A stretch of 64,000 nt of DNA from Streptomyces sp. I05A-00742 (GCF_013055795.1 NZ_JABETO010000021.1:1-64000), one strand, 5' to 3'; shown: positions 51,176 to 60,156, counted from the stretch's first letter. The notes: generated by a model from the letters alone, not told the origin. Numbers and translations: made by a program.

Positions 51176-51798
51176 CGGCCCCGCACCACCGGCGTGACCC
51201 CGTGGATCAGCTGGGCGCCGTAGGCGACGGCCACGCCGGCCGGGGCGGGGGTCGTCCAGCGGGTGGTGGGAGTCCGGGCCAGCCAGTCCGGCTCCGCCGC
51301 GTGGCTCCGGGCCGCGGCGGCCTCGTGCGGGAAGCAGCGGGTCAGCGGCGTCCCCGGGGCGAAGCCCTCGGCCTCGCCCACCAGCGCGCCCGTCCACGGG
51401 GCACCGCTGGAGGTCGTCTCCACGTAGAACAGCCCGCCCTCGTCCGCGTCGGCGATCGTGACCCCGACCCGGCCGATCCTGCGCGGCCGGACACCGGGGG
51501 AGGGGATGCCGTCGAGGTGGGTGGGGACCTCGTCGCCCGGCCCCAGCTCCGTGTAGCCCCACGGTCCGGCGCCGTGCACCGACGGGAGGGCCCGCCGGAC
51601 CGCGGGCAGCGCGCGCTCCGTCGCCCGGCGCAGGATCTCCTCCGCCGCGGCCGGTGCGGCGACGACCTCGGCCTGACTCCGCCGCGGCCGGGACGCGGCC
51701 GGATCGGCGTCCACGATCTTGGCCAGCTGCGTCAGCTCCTCCGCGTCCAGGAAGTCCTCGATCGTCTGGAGCGCCAGGGTCTCACTGATGTGGATCAC
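51142..51798 (-). CDS. 2-oxoglutarate/Fe(II)-dependent oxygenase
   Basis: A 218-residue oxygenase with the double-stranded beta-helix iron site: His-x-Asp in VPTHLDGIPSPG (about residues 102-112) and the distal histidine plus 2OG-binding arginine in LIHGVTPVVRGRVRKFV near the C-terminus. Resembles prolyl-hydroxylase-like small oxygenases. The start is a GTG with GGAGG 6 bases upstream. No pathway context; the DMT transporter diverges from it. Three eroded copies of its end follow the stop. Confidence 0.78.
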   Translation of the reverse strand: MIHISETLALQTIEDFLDAEELTQLAKIVDADPAASRPRRSQAEVVAAPAAAEEILRRATERALPAVRRALPSVHGAGPWGYTELGPGDEVPTHLDGIPSPGVRPRRIGRVGVTIADADEGGLFYVETTSSGAPWTGALVGEAEGFAPGTPLTRCFPHEAAAARSHAAEPDWLARTPTTRWTTPAPAGVAVAYGAQLIHGVTPVVRGRVRKFVTDLLA

Positions 51799-52013
51799 AT
51801 CGCCCTCCTCGGCACACACCCGCCGGGCGGCCGCCCGGCAGGGCCACGGTCCGCCGCGCCCGGCCCCGGACACAAGCGCACAACCGGTCGTCGTCCGCCG
51901 CCCGGCTCATCTGATCGTGTGACGGGTGTGCCCGTAGCGGTGCTGCGGGACCGGTGGGGAGACGGGCTCTGCCACCGTGGGGCCGCGACCGCCCGCCGGA
52001 CAGGAGGGAACCC

Positions 52014-52883
52014 GTGGCAGACGTCCTCACGGTGCTGTTCGCCGTCCTCGCCGCCGTCAGCAACGCCACCGCGGTGGTGCTCCAGCGGACGGCGGCGCAG
52101 ACCGTGCCCAAGGCCGACGCCTTCAGCCTCCGGCTGATCCGCGACCTGCTGCACCACCCCGTGTGGTTCGCCGGGATCGGCGCCGTCCTCTGCGCGGCCG
52201 TCTTCCAGGCGCTCGCCCTTTCCCTGGGCTCGCTCTCGCTGGTGCAGCCGATCTTCGTCAGCGAGCTCCCGTTCGCCCTGCTGATCGCCGGCACGGTCTT
52301 CCGCCGCCGGCTGCCCGCCTACGGGTGGGGCGCGATCCTGATGGTCGCCGCCGGCCTGGGCCTCGCGCTGGCCGCCGCCGCACCCGGCGGCGAGCACGTG
52401 CACGTCGGCACCGCACGGTGGCTGGCCGCCATCGCGGCCGCGGCGGCGGCGATGGCGGCGTGCGTCCTGGCGGCGCTCCCGCGCCCCCGGGGCAAGGCCA
52501 GGGCCGCCCTCTTCGGCACCGCCGCGGCGATCGGTTACGCGCTGACCGCCGCGCTGATGAAGGACGCCGCCGTGACCTTCGCCCGGCACGGTGCCGGCGC
52601 CTTCTTCACCTGCTGGCAGACCTACGCCTTCGCCGCCGCGGGAGCGGCCTCCCTCTTCCTGCTCTCCAACGCCATGGAGTCCGGCCCGCTCCTCGCCTCC
52701 CAGCCGGCGCTCACCCTCGGCGACGCGCTCGTCAGCCTGACCCTGGGGCTCCTCGTCTACGAGGAGCACGTCCGCACCGGCTGGTGGCTGATCCCCGAGG
52801 CCGCCGGGGCCCTCCTGATCGTCGCCGGGGCGCTGATCCTGCCCCGGGTGGAGGCCGAGGCCCTGCCGGACGCGACGGCCTGA
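52014..52883 (+). CDS. DMT-family transporter
   Basis: A 289-residue membrane protein with about nine to ten spans, resembling the DMT/NIPA-like group: VLTVLFAVLAAVSNATAVVLQR at the start, VQPIFVSELPFALLIAG with a conserved Glu, and QPALTLGDALVSLTLGLLVYEE late. Substrate unknown (magnesium or metabolites in relatives). AGGAGGG precedes the GTG. Its stop is nine bases from the end of the convergent fusion gene. Confidence 0.82.
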   Translation: MADVLTVLFAVLAAVSNATAVVLQRTAAQTVPKADAFSLRLIRDLLHHPVWFAGIGAVLCAAVFQALALSLGSLSLVQPIFVSELPFALLIAGTVFRRRLPAYGWGAILMVAAGLGLALAAAAPGGEHVHVGTARWLAAIAAAAAAMAACVLAALPRPRGKARAALFGTAAAIGYALTAALMKDAAVTFARHGAGAFFTCWQTYAFAAAGAASLFLLSNAMESGPLLASQPALTLGDALVSLTLGLLVYEEHVRTGWWLIPEAAGALLIVAGALILPRVEAEALPDATA

Positions 52884-52892
52884 CCGTTCCCG

Positions 52893-54944
52893 TTACCGCT
52901 TCACGGCCCGCAGCACCACGAACTTGGGGTCGCCCGCGACGACCTCGCAATTGCCGAAGATCCGGCGGAGTTTGACGTGATACCCCAGGTGCCGGTTGCC
53001 GACGACCCAGAGCTCCCCGCCCTGGCGCAGGGCCCGGCGCGACCCGGTGAACATGCGCCAGGCCGTGGTGTCGGTCGTCGCCTGGTGCGAGTGGAACGGC
53101 GGGTTGTTGAGCACCAGGTCCACCGAGCCGGGGGCCGTCGTCGACAGGGCGTCGCCCACGACGAACTCGGCCGTCCGCACCGCACCGGTGTTCGCCCGGA
53201 ACGTGGCCTTCGCCGAGGCCACGGCCTGGTGCGACTCGTCCGTGAACAGCAGCACGGCGTCCGGGTTCGCCACGGCGGCGGCCGTGCCCACCACGCCGTT
53301 GCCGCACCCGAGGTCCACCACGCGTTCGACACCGCGCCGCCGGGGGAGGTGGTTCAGGAAGAACCGTGTGCCGATGTCCAGGCGGTCGGCGCAGAAGACG
53401 CCCGCGTGGTTGACGACCGTCAGCCCGGCGGCCGGGCCGGCGTCCGCGCCCAGGGCGTAGGTGAGCGGCCAGGGGCTGGGCCCCGGGGCGAGCGCGGGAT
53501 CCGGCGTGCAGAAGATGAGCCGGGCCTTCTTCAGCGCCAGCGACGTCCGGGTCGGGCCCAGGATCTCCTCGAAGAGCTTCAGCGTCGAGGTGTGGATCTC
53601 CGTGACCTTGCCCGTGCCGATGACCGTCGTCCCGGCGTGGACCGCCGGGGCCAGCCGGCGCAGCTGGTCCTCCAGCAGCGCCAGGCTCTTCGGCACCCGG
53701 ACGAGCAGGACGTCGATCCGGTCCGGCGGGGTGTCCCGCGTGGACAGGAGCCGGACCGAGTCCGCAGGGACGCTGTTGCGCGCCAGGTTCGCCCGGGTCG
53801 CCTGCTGGGCGAGGAACGAGTCCGTGATCTGCGCGGGCCGGTGCGGGGCGAGGGCGGTGACCAGCGCGCCCCAGCGGTCGCCGACGACGACCACGTCGCC
53901 CGACAGGTCCACCGGCCCGTCCTCGCCGTGCGCGAGATGCCGCAGCAGGTACTCGTCGGCCGCGTCCCAGGCGAACAGCCGGTCGCGGGGGTCCTCCGGA
54001 AAACGGGCGAGGTCGAATGCGCCCCATGACGTGGAAAAACGCTTCATTGTGCCGCTCAGGCTAGCGGAGCGGACCGTACGGTCCCCAATCAGCGGGACGG
54101 CCCGCCCGCCCGCGGCAGCTCCGGCCGGGTCCGTGGCGTACAACAGGGACCGCAGCCGGCCCGGCGGCAGCCCGGCCGCCCTGCGCACCACATGGGTCAT
54201 GTGTGCCTGGTCGGTGAACCCGAGTTCGTCGGCCAGGAGCCGCAGATCGGTCTCGCCCTCGCTCAGCCGGTCGAGCACCAGCGCGATCCGCAGCCGGTTG
54301 CGGTACTGGGTGAGTGTGACGCCCGTGGTGGCGGTGAAGATGCGGCTCAGGTGGTGCGGCGAACAGTTCACCGTGCGGCTCAGGTCCTCCAGCCCGAGGG
54401 TGAGGTCGGTGGAGAGCGCGCCGCGCGTCTCGTCGACCAGCCGCCGCCGGGCGGTGGCGGTGGCGGGCCGCCCGGCGGCCACCCGCTCCGGGGCCAACTG
54501 CTCGAAGACCCCGCAGGCGAGGGCGAGGGTACGCTCGGTGAGCTCGAACGCGTCGCTGTCCGGAGCCCCCGCCCGCGCCAGCAACAGCCGGTGCCTCAGC
54601 CCGAGTTCCGCGGACACGGGAGCGACCCAGCCCGGCACGTCCGGCTCGCCGCCCATCAGGGCGGCCACGCTCGGCTCGGAGAGGACGATCTCCGTGTAGA
54701 CGTCGCCCCCGCACGGGTGCGCGAACTGCTGCTCGCTGCCCAGCCGTTCCACGAACACGCTCGCCGGGTCCAGGAGTTGCTCCACCCCGTCGACCCGTCC
54801 GCGCACGATGCCCCGGTGGGGCAGGATCAGGCCGAAGACCGTCGCGGGCCGGAGCTGGGTCCAGCCCCGGGGCGGGTCGCCGCAGTCCACCACCGCGACA
54901 TGCGCGTCGTCGGTGTGAAGCCGACTGTGCCGGTGCACTGCCAC
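52893..54944 (-). CDS. In-frame fusion: AraC-type regulator and RlmG/RsmC-like methyltransferase
   Basis: One open frame of 683 codons. Residues 1-300 are an AraC regulator: a cupin-like N-terminal half and helix-turn-helix pair LEDLSRTVNCSPHHLSRIFT and LRLLADELGFTDQAHMTHVV. Residues 300-683 match 23S/16S rRNA guanine-N2 methyltransferases: AFDLARFPEDPRDRLFAWDA, SAM motif VVDLGCGNGVVGTAA (about 554) and NPPFHSHQ (about 610). There is no stop between them. The methyltransferase half has its own possible ATG at 54047 after TAGCCT, so a separate shorter product may also be made. The GTG start at 54944 follows a good promoter and looks leaderless. Confidence 0.75.
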   Translation of the reverse strand: MAVHRHSRLHTDDAHVAVVDCGDPPRGWTQLRPATVFGLILPHRGIVRGRVDGVEQLLDPASVFVERLGSEQQFAHPCGGDVYTEIVLSEPSVAALMGGEPDVPGWVAPVSAELGLRHRLLLARAGAPDSDAFELTERTLALACGVFEQLAPERVAAGRPATATARRRLVDETRGALSTDLTLGLEDLSRTVNCSPHHLSRIFTATTGVTLTQYRNRLRIALVLDRLSEGETDLRLLADELGFTDQAHMTHVVRRAAGLPPGRLRSLLYATDPAGAAAGGRAVPLIGDRTVRSASLSGTMKRFSTSWGAFDLARFPEDPRDRLFAWDAADEYLLRHLAHGEDGPVDLSGDVVVVGDRWGALVTALAPHRPAQITDSFLAQQATRANLARNSVPADSVRLLSTRDTPPDRIDVLLVRVPKSLALLEDQLRRLAPAVHAGTTVIGTGKVTEIHTSTLKLFEEILGPTRTSLALKKARLIFCTPDPALAPGPSPWPLTYALGADAGPAAGLTVVNHAGVFCADRLDIGTRFFLNHLPRRRGVERVVDLGCGNGVVGTAAAVANPDAVLLFTDESHQAVASAKATFRANTGAVRTAEFVVGDALSTTAPGSVDLVLNNPPFHSHQATTDTTAWRMFTGSRRALRQGGELWVVGNRHLGYHVKLRRIFGNCEVVAGDPKFVVLRAVKR

Positions 54945-54950
54945 GCGCGC

Positions 54951-54981
54951 ACTCTACGCAACACCCGCTCCTCCCGGTCAA
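54951..54981 (-). promoter_or_regulatory. Promoter for a leaderless AraC-methyltransferase message
   Basis: On the minus strand TTGACC (54981-54976) and TAGAGT (54956-54951) are spaced by 19 bases, and the GTG start begins 6 bases after the -10 box, the distance expected for transcription starting at the initiation codon. Confidence 0.6.
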
Positions 54982-55347
54982 TGGTTGTGCCACTGCATCC
55001 CCGGGGTAGGTCAAGGGATTTGGCCACGCCGGATCCGACCGCACAAGTAATTACAAGCGCCGGTGTGCCGTCCCGCGCCAGGATGTTCCTGTGCGCCCGG
55101 CACGGGGGTTCGGGCGCTGCGACGGGGGACGGCCCGGCCGGGCCACACCGTTCGGTCCTCGGCCGGGCCCGATGGGGCCCACCGTCCCTCGCCCGTCTCG
55201 TCCTTTCCGAGGTGCCGGCCCCCGCACTCCGGTGGAGCCGGTCCGCGCGGGTCGTCGTGGGCCGTGGCGTCCTGTGCGCGGGAGCCGGCCGGAGCGGCCC
55301 GCCTTCACGATTCCGCCGACCACCGGCCTCACCGGCTGAGAGCGCGC
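54982..55347. other. Intergenic region without a supported gene
   Basis: About 370 bases upstream of the AraC fusion gene and downstream of the glucose-6-phosphate dehydrogenase gene. It includes an AT-richer patch with GTAATTAC at 55051 and a GGCCCGGCCGGGCC repeat near 55130. Frames here have no protein-like signal. Confidence 0.5.
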
Positions 55348-56805
55348 TCAGTCGTCCCCGTCCGGCAGGTACCACGCGTACGGGGCGATCAGCTCGTCGG
55401 CCGACGGCGGCCCCCACGACCCCGGCGCGTACGGTTCCACCGGCGGCGGCGCGTCCAGGAGCGGGGCCGAGACCTCCCAGAGGCGTTCGATGCCGTCGGC
55501 GCGGGTGAAGAGCGACTGGTCGCCCAGCATCGCGTCGAGGATCAGCCGCTCGTAGCCCTCCAGCTCGTTCGCCTGCTGGAAGGAGTCGGCGTAGCGGAAC
55601 GTCATCCGCGCCGGGGACAGACGCATGGCCGGGCCCGGTTCCTTGGCCAGGAAGCGGGCGGCGATCCACCCGGGGTCGTCGAAGTCGATGACGAGGACGT
55701 TGCCGCCGGACGGCCGCCCGCCATGGGCCGACGCCGGGAACATATGTGACGGGGGCCGCTTGAAGTGCAGGGTGACGGTCTGACGCCGCTGCCCGAGCGA
55801 CTTGCCCGAGCGGAGGAAGAAGGGGACACCGGCCCAGCGCGGGTTGTCGACCGTAACGGCCAGGGCGGCGAAGGTCTCGGTCCCGGACTCCGGGTCGACC
55901 CCGGGCTCGGCGTGGTAGCCCTCGTACTGGCCGCGGACCACCCGCGCCGGGTCGACGGGCCGCATCGCGGAGAAGACCTCGACCTTCTCGTCCCGGAGCG
56001 ACCGGGCGTCCAGGGCGGCCGGCGGCTCCATCGCCACGATACCCAGCACCTGGAAGAGGTGGGTCACGATCATGTCCCGGAACGTTCCGGTCTGCTCGAA
56101 GAAGGAGGCGCGGCCCTCGATCCCCAGGGTCTCCGGAACGTCGATCTGCACATGGCTGATGTGGCGCCGGTTCCAGACAGGCTCGAAAAGGCCGTTGGCG
56201 AACCGGAGGGCGAGGATGTTGTCCACGGACTCCTTGCCCAGGAAGTGGTCGATGCGGAACACCTGGGACTCGTCGAAGACGGCGTGCACGGTCGCGTTGA
56301 GCGCGCGGGCCGAGGCGAGGTCGGTGCCGAACGGCTTCTCGACGATCACCCGGGTGCGGTCACCCGCGAGCCCGGTGCCGCCGAGCAGTTCGACCATCGA
56401 GGGGAAGGCCGCCGGCGGCACGGCCAGATGGCACAGCCGCCGCGGGGAACCGCCCAGCGCCCGCTCGGCGTTCCCGACGGCCGCGAGCAGCGGCTCCGGG
56501 GCGCCGGGATCGGCGGCACCGAAGCTCAGCCGCTCCTCGAACGCCCGCCAGTCCGCGTCCCCCGGCGGCTCCGGGCAGAACGCGGTCACCGCCTCCTTCG
56601 CCCGGCTCCGGAACTCCTCGTCGGAGAGCGCCGCGCCGGCGGGCGCCGAGCCCACGATCCGGTAGTCGCGCGGCATGAGACCGCTGCGCGCGAGCCGGAA
56701 CAGCCCCGGCAGCACCTTGCGCCGGGCGAGGTCGCCGGTGGCGCCGAAGAGCACGACGACATGGTCGTCGGGCACGTTGACGTGGTCGTCGGGGGAGTCC
56801 TGCAC
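55348..56805 (-). CDS. zwf: Glucose-6-phosphate 1-dehydrogenase
   Basis: Oxidises glucose 6-phosphate to 6-phosphogluconolactone, making NADPH for the pentose phosphate pathway. The 485 residues show the coenzyme motif VLFGATGDLARRKVLPGL (about 18-35), VIVEKPFGTD, and the active-site RIDHFLGKE with the catalytic histidine pair region (about 183-191), plus PFFLRSGKSL for substrate. The GTG has GAAGGG upstream. Unlike many zwf genes it is not beside opcA, 6-phosphogluconolactonase or transaldolase, so it may be a second, specialised copy. Confidence 0.95.
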   Translation of the reverse strand: MQDSPDDHVNVPDDHVVVLFGATGDLARRKVLPGLFRLARSGLMPRDYRIVGSAPAGAALSDEEFRSRAKEAVTAFCPEPPGDADWRAFEERLSFGAADPGAPEPLLAAVGNAERALGGSPRRLCHLAVPPAAFPSMVELLGGTGLAGDRTRVIVEKPFGTDLASARALNATVHAVFDESQVFRIDHFLGKESVDNILALRFANGLFEPVWNRRHISHVQIDVPETLGIEGRASFFEQTGTFRDMIVTHLFQVLGIVAMEPPAALDARSLRDEKVEVFSAMRPVDPARVVRGQYEGYHAEPGVDPESGTETFAALAVTVDNPRWAGVPFFLRSGKSLGQRRQTVTLHFKRPPSHMFPASAHGGRPSGGNVLVIDFDDPGWIAARFLAKEPGPAMRLSPARMTFRYADSFQQANELEGYERLILDAMLGDQSLFTRADGIERLWEVSAPLLDAPPPVEPYAPGSWGPPSADELIAPYAWYLPDGDD

Positions 56806-56940
56806 CGCGTGAGCCCTTCGTTCCGTCCGCTCGCCCGACCGTACGGCCGGCGCCCCGGTCCGCCCGGCCCGACACTCCTGACGGCGCGTCGCCGGTCGCC
56901 GCCGGCCACTCCGCCGGGGGAGCGCCGTGCGCCGCTGCCG

Positions 56941-57387
56941 TCAGGCGCCCGCGGCGGGCCGTCCCTCGGCGCGCCGTCGCAGTGCCGTGCCGAGGGCCTC
57001 GAAGTCGGCGACGGTACGGGTGATGACGCGGCCGAACAGGGGAACGAGCACGCCGGTGAACCGCTCGCTCTGCACGACCCTGGTGCCCCCGCCGTTCAGG
57101 TCGGCGAGGGCGAAGCGGTGCGTACGGTCGAGGAGCCCCGGTACCAGGAGCCTGGAAACCCAGCACAGCTCGCGGTCGGGGACCACGGCCCGCAGGCGGG
57201 GCCGGACGGTCCTCGCCCGGCCCCGGGACGGGACCGTCGTCAGGGCGAGCCTGTCGCCGACGGCGATCCGGCCGGACGCCTGCCGGATGAGCGGATTCCA
57301 CTCCGGATACGCCGACAGGTCCGTGAGGACCTCCCAGACGCGGTGGGGAGGCGCGGCGATGTCGACCGCACCGGCAATCTCACGCAT
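56941..57387 (-). CDS. SRPBCC-family lipid/ligand-binding protein
   Basis: A 148-residue START-like (SRPBCC) protein: IAAPPHRVWEVLTDLSAYPEWNPLIRQ is divided over residues 10-36, with VGDRLALTTVP, HRFALADLNGGGTRVVQSERF and a long C-terminal helix (RTVADFEALGTALRRR). These proteins bind hydrophobic ligands or act in polyketide cyclisation; the role is not predictable. GGGAGAG precedes the ATG. Confidence 0.9.
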   Translation of the reverse strand: MREIAGAVDIAAPPHRVWEVLTDLSAYPEWNPLIRQASGRIAVGDRLALTTVPSRGRARTVRPRLRAVVPDRELCWVSRLLVPGLLDRTHRFALADLNGGGTRVVQSERFTGVLVPLFGRVITRTVADFEALGTALRRRAEGRPAAGA

Positions 57388-57460
57388 GGCGCTCTCCCGC
57401 TGTGTTCTGCCGCTCGCCCCCTCGGATACGGAACAGGCTACGGGTGCGCGGGCGGGGGGA

Positions 57461-58030
57461 TCAGGAGGCGGTGCCGTGCTCCGTCGGGCCCGCCGCGAAG
57501 CGCAGGAAGCGGGGCGGAACCGCGTCCGTCAGCCAGACGCCGTTGTCGGTGCGGAGGAAGACGTGACCGGCGGCGTGCATGGCGCCCGCGTCGACGGGGA
57601 GCACCACCGGCCTACCGCGCCGGGCACCCACCCGGGTGGCGGTCTCGCGGTCCGCCGAGAGGTGCACGTGGTGACGGTTCATGGGGCGCAGCCCCTCGGC
57701 TCGGATCGCGGCGATGTTCCGGGCGACGGTGCCGTGGTAGAGGTACGGCGGCGGCTCGACCGGCGCCAGGGCGAGGTCCACCGTCACCGAATGCCCTTGC
57801 CGGGCCCGGATCCGCGCCCCCTCCACGGCGAACCGCTGCTTGTCGTTCACCGCCACGACGTGGTCCAACTCCTCGCGGCTGAACGGGAAACCGTGCGCGG
57901 CGGCAGCGGCCAGGAGCTCGTCGATCCGCACCCAGCCCTCGGCGTCGAGCCGGATCCCGATGCGGCCGGGGTCGTGACGCAGATGCCTGGAGAGGTACTT
58001 GGAGACCCGTACGGTCCTGCCGCTGTTCAT
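57461..58030 (-). CDS. kptA: RNA 2'-phosphotransferase
   Basis: A 189-residue Tpt1/KptA enzyme that removes a 2'-phosphate from RNA using NAD, giving ADP-ribose 1'',2''-cyclic phosphate. The Arg-His-Arg-Arg catalytic set is recognisable in VSKYLSRHLRHDP, RIRARQGHS, LYHGT and HLSADRETA. In bacteria its natural substrate is uncertain because there is no matching tRNA splicing pathway. The ATG has no strong ribosome site; GAGG lies about 13 bases upstream. Not in an obvious operon. Confidence 0.95.
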   Translation of the reverse strand: MNSGRTVRVSKYLSRHLRHDPGRIGIRLDAEGWVRIDELLAAAAAHGFPFSREELDHVVAVNDKQRFAVEGARIRARQGHSVTVDLALAPVEPPPYLYHGTVARNIAAIRAEGLRPMNRHHVHLSADRETATRVGARRGRPVVLPVDAGAMHAAGHVFLRTDNGVWLTDAVPPRFLRFAAGPTEHGTAS

Positions 58031-58169
58031 GGGTCCAGTCTGCCTCGCGGGGGCGGGGGAGGGCCGCCGGATTTCCCGCAGGGCCGCCGCCCGGGGCGGG
58101 CAGGCGGTGCGGGAGGCCGAGACCCCGCATGCCCAGGACCGTGGCCTCCCGTTCGAAGGCTCCGAGACG

Positions 58170-59210
58170 TCAGTTCATGAGGAGCAGCCGCGTCTGCGGT
58201 ACCAGCTTCCGGTTCACGCTGGTGCTCTGCACAAAGATCGTGAAGTCGTCGTTGTGGTCCGGCTTGACGCGGACCTCCGTGTCCGGCAGGCCGAGCAGGG
58301 CCCGGGCCTCCGGCCCCGTGTACACCCGGTCCGTCTTCTTCTCCAGCACCGCGATCTGCTTCCGCGCCTGGATCTTCTCCGACTTGCTCAGCTGATAGAA
58401 CGCACCACCGGTTCGGTACGTGTGCCCGCATTCGATGACCCAGTCCCGGATGGCCGCTGCGCGGGTCACCGGAATCAGCTGGTACTCCGAAGGATCCACC
58501 GGGGTGAGGCCGGCTGCCTCGATGGTGTCCTTGTTGACCGCCTCCGCGCCCATGGAGAACACCGCCCGCGATCCCCGGATGCCCTGGGTGCGGCCCACCA
58601 TGAACTTCTCGGTGGCCTGCTGGATGACCTGCCCGGCCTCCTCCAGCCCCTGTGTGCTCGTGGCGTCCCAGATGGCGATGTTGTCCTTCGGGAAGCCGCA
58701 CTGCATGGCCTCGCGCTTGCCCATCTGGTCCGGCACCAGAACGGCGAGCGTCCAGTTGTCCTCCTGTGTCTCGATCATCTTCGCCACGGCCTGAACCAGT
58801 TCACGCTGATTGCCGGAAGGGGCATCCGGGCAATGGGTGCTCGCGTTCTCCTGCCCGTCGGTCAGTACGAACGTCAGGAAGCTGTGGTCGCCGTACAGTT
58901 GCGCTGTCTGCGCCAGCTCCCGCTGCGACTTCAGCGCGGCCGCCAGCAGGGCCGTCATGCCACCGACCCGGTACAGCTGTTGCAGGGACGGCATTCGCAG
59001 CACGTCCTTGTCGTAAATGACGCATTCCACCTTGTCCGCGAAGACGTACACCGTGACGCGGGTCTCCTGCTCCAGTTCCTTCGACCGGAGGGCCAGGTAG
59101 GCGATCTGCTGGTCGGCGACCTCGACGACCTTGCGGCTCAGGTGCGACATGGACGAGCTGGCATCCAGGACGAGAGCAACGTGATTGATGTAGTTCTGGT
59201 TTCCGGACAT
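58170..59210 (-). CDS. VWA-domain protein
   Basis: A 346-residue cytoplasmic protein. The N-terminal von Willebrand A domain starts NHVALVLDASSSMSHLSRKV with the DxSxS metal-ion-dependent adhesion site (about residues 16-20) and continues with FLTFVLTDGQEN and LAVLVPDQ. From about residue 200 a second part of unknown fold follows (GSRAVFSMGAEAVNKDTI, RVYTGPEARALLGLP, DFTIFVQSTSVNRKLV). No signal peptide or membrane segment, so it works inside the cell, perhaps as a partner of an ATPase not encoded nearby. The ATG at 59210 follows GAGGGGGAACGG. It diverges from the membrane/winged-helix pair with a 12-bp palindrome between. Confidence 0.85.
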   Translation of the reverse strand: MSGNQNYINHVALVLDASSSMSHLSRKVVEVADQQIAYLALRSKELEQETRVTVYVFADKVECVIYDKDVLRMPSLQQLYRVGGMTALLAAALKSQRELAQTAQLYGDHSFLTFVLTDGQENASTHCPDAPSGNQRELVQAVAKMIETQEDNWTLAVLVPDQMGKREAMQCGFPKDNIAIWDATSTQGLEEAGQVIQQATEKFMVGRTQGIRGSRAVFSMGAEAVNKDTIEAAGLTPVDPSEYQLIPVTRAAAIRDWVIECGHTYRTGGAFYQLSKSEKIQARKQIAVLEKKTDRVYTGPEARALLGLPDTEVRVKPDHNDDFTIFVQSTSVNRKLVPQTRLLLMN

Positions 59211-59304
59211 GGCTGGCCGTTCCCCCTCTTTCGATTCGGTGATCCGATCCTCCCACCCACCACTGACAATCGATCTTGGGCCGATTCGGGGGCCTCGGCG
59301 CCGA

Positions 59305-59333
59305 CAGGTACTTTCCAAGATGGAAAGTACCTG
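59305..59333. promoter_or_regulatory. Perfect 12-bp palindrome, operator candidate
   Basis: CAGGTACTTTCC-AAGAT-GGAAAGTACCTG. Twelve perfectly paired bases on each side of a five-base spacer, 69 bases before the ATG of the membrane protein gene and 95 bases from the divergent VWA start. It is the most symmetric operator-like site in the window; the winged-helix protein at 59818 is the obvious ligand. Confidence 0.75.
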
Positions 59334-59401
59334 CCATGCTGGCATCTGAAGAGATCCGGCCGGGGGATCCGGAGCCGGTCGCCACAGGCCTGGGGGAGTC
59401 C

Positions 59402-59821
59402 ATGACCGAACACACCGACGCGGCCGTCCGGTTGCGGGGCATCGAGCGCTTCGAGACGGCCGCCCGGCGGAGGGGCGGGTGGTACTCCACCTACCTGTGG
59501 GTCTTCGCGGCCTGGCAGTTGGTGCTCGTCCCGCTGGTCGTCCTCTGGCACGGTCCGGTCGCGGCGGCCGTCCTCGCCGTCGTCAACGCCGCGCTCGTGA
59601 GCGGCATTTCGTGGTACGCCGGACGACAGCCCGTCGTTCCCCGGAACTTCGCCAGGAAGCACGTGACTCTGATCGGCGTCTGGGCCGTCATGTACGTCGG
59701 CACGATCGTCCTCGGAGTCACCGTCCTGGAGGACAGTGTCCTCCTCGCCGTCGTGGCGGCTCCTCTCTGCGCGCTCCCGCCGGCCGTGGGTGCCCTGCGG
59801 AGCACGGGGCGTGCCGCGTGA
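59402..59821 (+). CDS. Small integral membrane protein
   Basis: A 139-residue protein with four hydrophobic segments (LWVFAAWQLVLVPLVVLW, AVLAVVNAALVSGISWYA, LIGVWAVMYVGTIVLGV, VLLAVVAAPLCALPPAV). No family recognised beyond a general resemblance to small membrane proteins that accompany winged-helix regulators. GGGGGAG precedes the ATG at 59402; an ATG at 59336 would add 22 residues. Its stop overlaps the regulator's GTG. Confidence 0.75.
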   Translation: MTEHTDAAVRLRGIERFETAARRRGGWYSTYLWVFAAWQLVLVPLVVLWHGPVAAAVLAVVNAALVSGISWYAGRQPVVPRNFARKHVTLIGVWAVMYVGTIVLGVTVLEDSVLLAVVAAPLCALPPAVGALRSTGRAA

Positions 59822-60156
59822 GCCGTCCGACGGACTCCTCCGCCGCGGCGGGCCGGCATCCCCGGCACGAGCTCGCGCCGCTGCTCTCCTCGCCCGTGCG
59901 GCTGTCGGTCGTCGCGGCCCTCGCCACCGTGGACAAGGCCGAGTTCGGCTACGTACGGGACCTGGTGGAGATTACCGACTCCATGCTGTCGAAACAGGCC
60001 GCCGCCCTGGAGGAGGCCGGCTGGCTCGCGGTGACGAAGGGCCGGGTCGGCCGGAAGCCGCGCACCTGGCTCGCCCTGACCGACGACGGACGGTCCCGCT
60101 ACCGGCGCCACCTCGTCGCGCTCAGGGCTATCGCGGGGCTGCCGGCCCCCGGCTGA
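59818..60156 (+). CDS. Winged-helix transcriptional regulator (MarR/ArsR-like, single domain)
   Basis: A 112-residue DNA-binding protein: LAPLLSSPVRLSVVAALATV, FGYVRDLVEITDSMLSKQAA (recognition helix) and GRVGRKPRTWLALTDDGRSRY (wing). This is the short HTH_34-type winged helix. It overlaps the membrane protein gene by GTGA and probably binds the palindrome at 59305, controlling its own operon and perhaps the VWA gene. Confidence 0.9.
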   Translation: MSRPTDSSAAAGRHPRHELAPLLSSPVRLSVVAALATVDKAEFGYVRDLVEITDSMLSKQAAALEEAGWLAVTKGRVGRKPRTWLALTDDGRSRYRRHLVALRAIAGLPAPG

